This document shows, piece after piece, positions 63,903 to 64,000 of a DNA stretch of 64,000 bases. Position 1 is the stretch's first letter. Every line of letters starts with the position of its first letter. The DNA comes from Arctopsyche grandis. Its lineage: Eukaryota > Arthropoda > Insecta > Trichoptera > Hydropsychidae. Under the pieces are notes generated by a model. That model saw only the letters and a list, made by a program, of their open reading frames with translations. It was not told the origin of the DNA and ran no database searches. The stretch covers positions 19,792,001-19,856,000 of the forward strand of contig NC_135358.1 of assembly GCF_051622035.1 (NCBI RefSeq), in the 5' to 3' direction. The position numbers and the translations under genes were made by a program.

Positions 63903-64000
63903 CTACTCGCACGGCGTAACTTCTTCCTTTATGATAAATTCAACTAACTCTTCTTCCATGTTCTTTGTGTCTGAATCCAATTCATCAGTGTCAACATCTG
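63903..64000 (-). CDS. C-terminal end of an unidentified acidic protein (partial)
   Basis: The minus strand is open from the window edge to a TAG at 63905-63903 and encodes about 32 residues: DVDTDELDSDTKNMEEELVE followed by FIIKEEVTPCE. Composition is acidic and not the AT-driven residue mix of the surrounding non-coding frames. A poly(A) signal lies at a suitable distance downstream. I infer the last coding part of a host gene that continues to the right of the window. There is too little sequence to name a family, and chance cannot be excluded for so short a segment. Confidence 0.45.
   Translation of the reverse strand, partial: DVDTDELDSDTKNMEEELVEFIIKEEVTPCE

Overview
This is a stretch of an insect nuclear genome. 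It is AT-rich, with sparse coding sequence, introns, long (TA)n arrays and a dense load of eukaryotic transposable elements: non-LTR retrotransposons, tRNA-derived SINEs, hAT and Tc1/mariner-type DNA elements, Helitrons and foldback MITEs. The word TACATA/TATGTA recurs throughout. I cannot assign the order from sequence alone. There is nothing bacterial or viral here.

Host genes. (1) Three minus-strand segments at 17194-17070, 10585-10419 and 3590-3380 have good splice signals and mutually compatible phases. They read as the first three coding exons of one unidentified gene, with 6.5-6.8 kb introns full of transposons, running off the left edge. (2) A minus-strand exon at 32686-32465 encodes the junction of two fibronectin-III domains resembling insect cytokine receptors of the domeless type. 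Its 5' edge touches a truncated RTE element. (3) A complete single-exon Atg13 (autophagy initiation, HORMA domain) lies on the plus strand at 40960-42138, with a probable 5'UTR intron and a poly(A) signal. (4) The acidic C-terminus and 3'UTR of an unidentified minus-strand gene enter from the right edge (63903-64000). A further weak exon candidate is at 36698-36596.

Mobile elements by region. 0-8 kb: SINE, Jockey fragment with a 14-bp target duplication, a near-full LINE broken by one stop codon, and a Helitron with a nested SINE. 13-18 kb: a degenerate repeat array, a near-perfect 64-bp-arm hairpin, and a MITE with internal repeats in its inverted termini. 18.8-22.7 kb: a full-length RTE-type retrotransposon with an intact 985-residue ORF inside a TA microsatellite; four decayed 3' fragments follow, all in the same orientation. 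29-36 kb: foldback element, MITE nested in a LINE relic, SINE nested in the same MITE family, and a hAT with perfect 8-bp duplications. 38-47 kb: hAT, long palindrome just upstream of Atg13, Helitron end abutting a SINE, a Tigger/pogo-like element and a TA-flanked MITE. 48-64 kb: further hAT elements, SINE, LINE fragment, foldback and Helitrons.

The most informative pattern is the SINE family. Five copies share one central core but carry different tRNA-like heads, and the 3' tail resembles the tail of the LINE at 4.3-6.8 kb, the likely source of its retrotransposition machinery.
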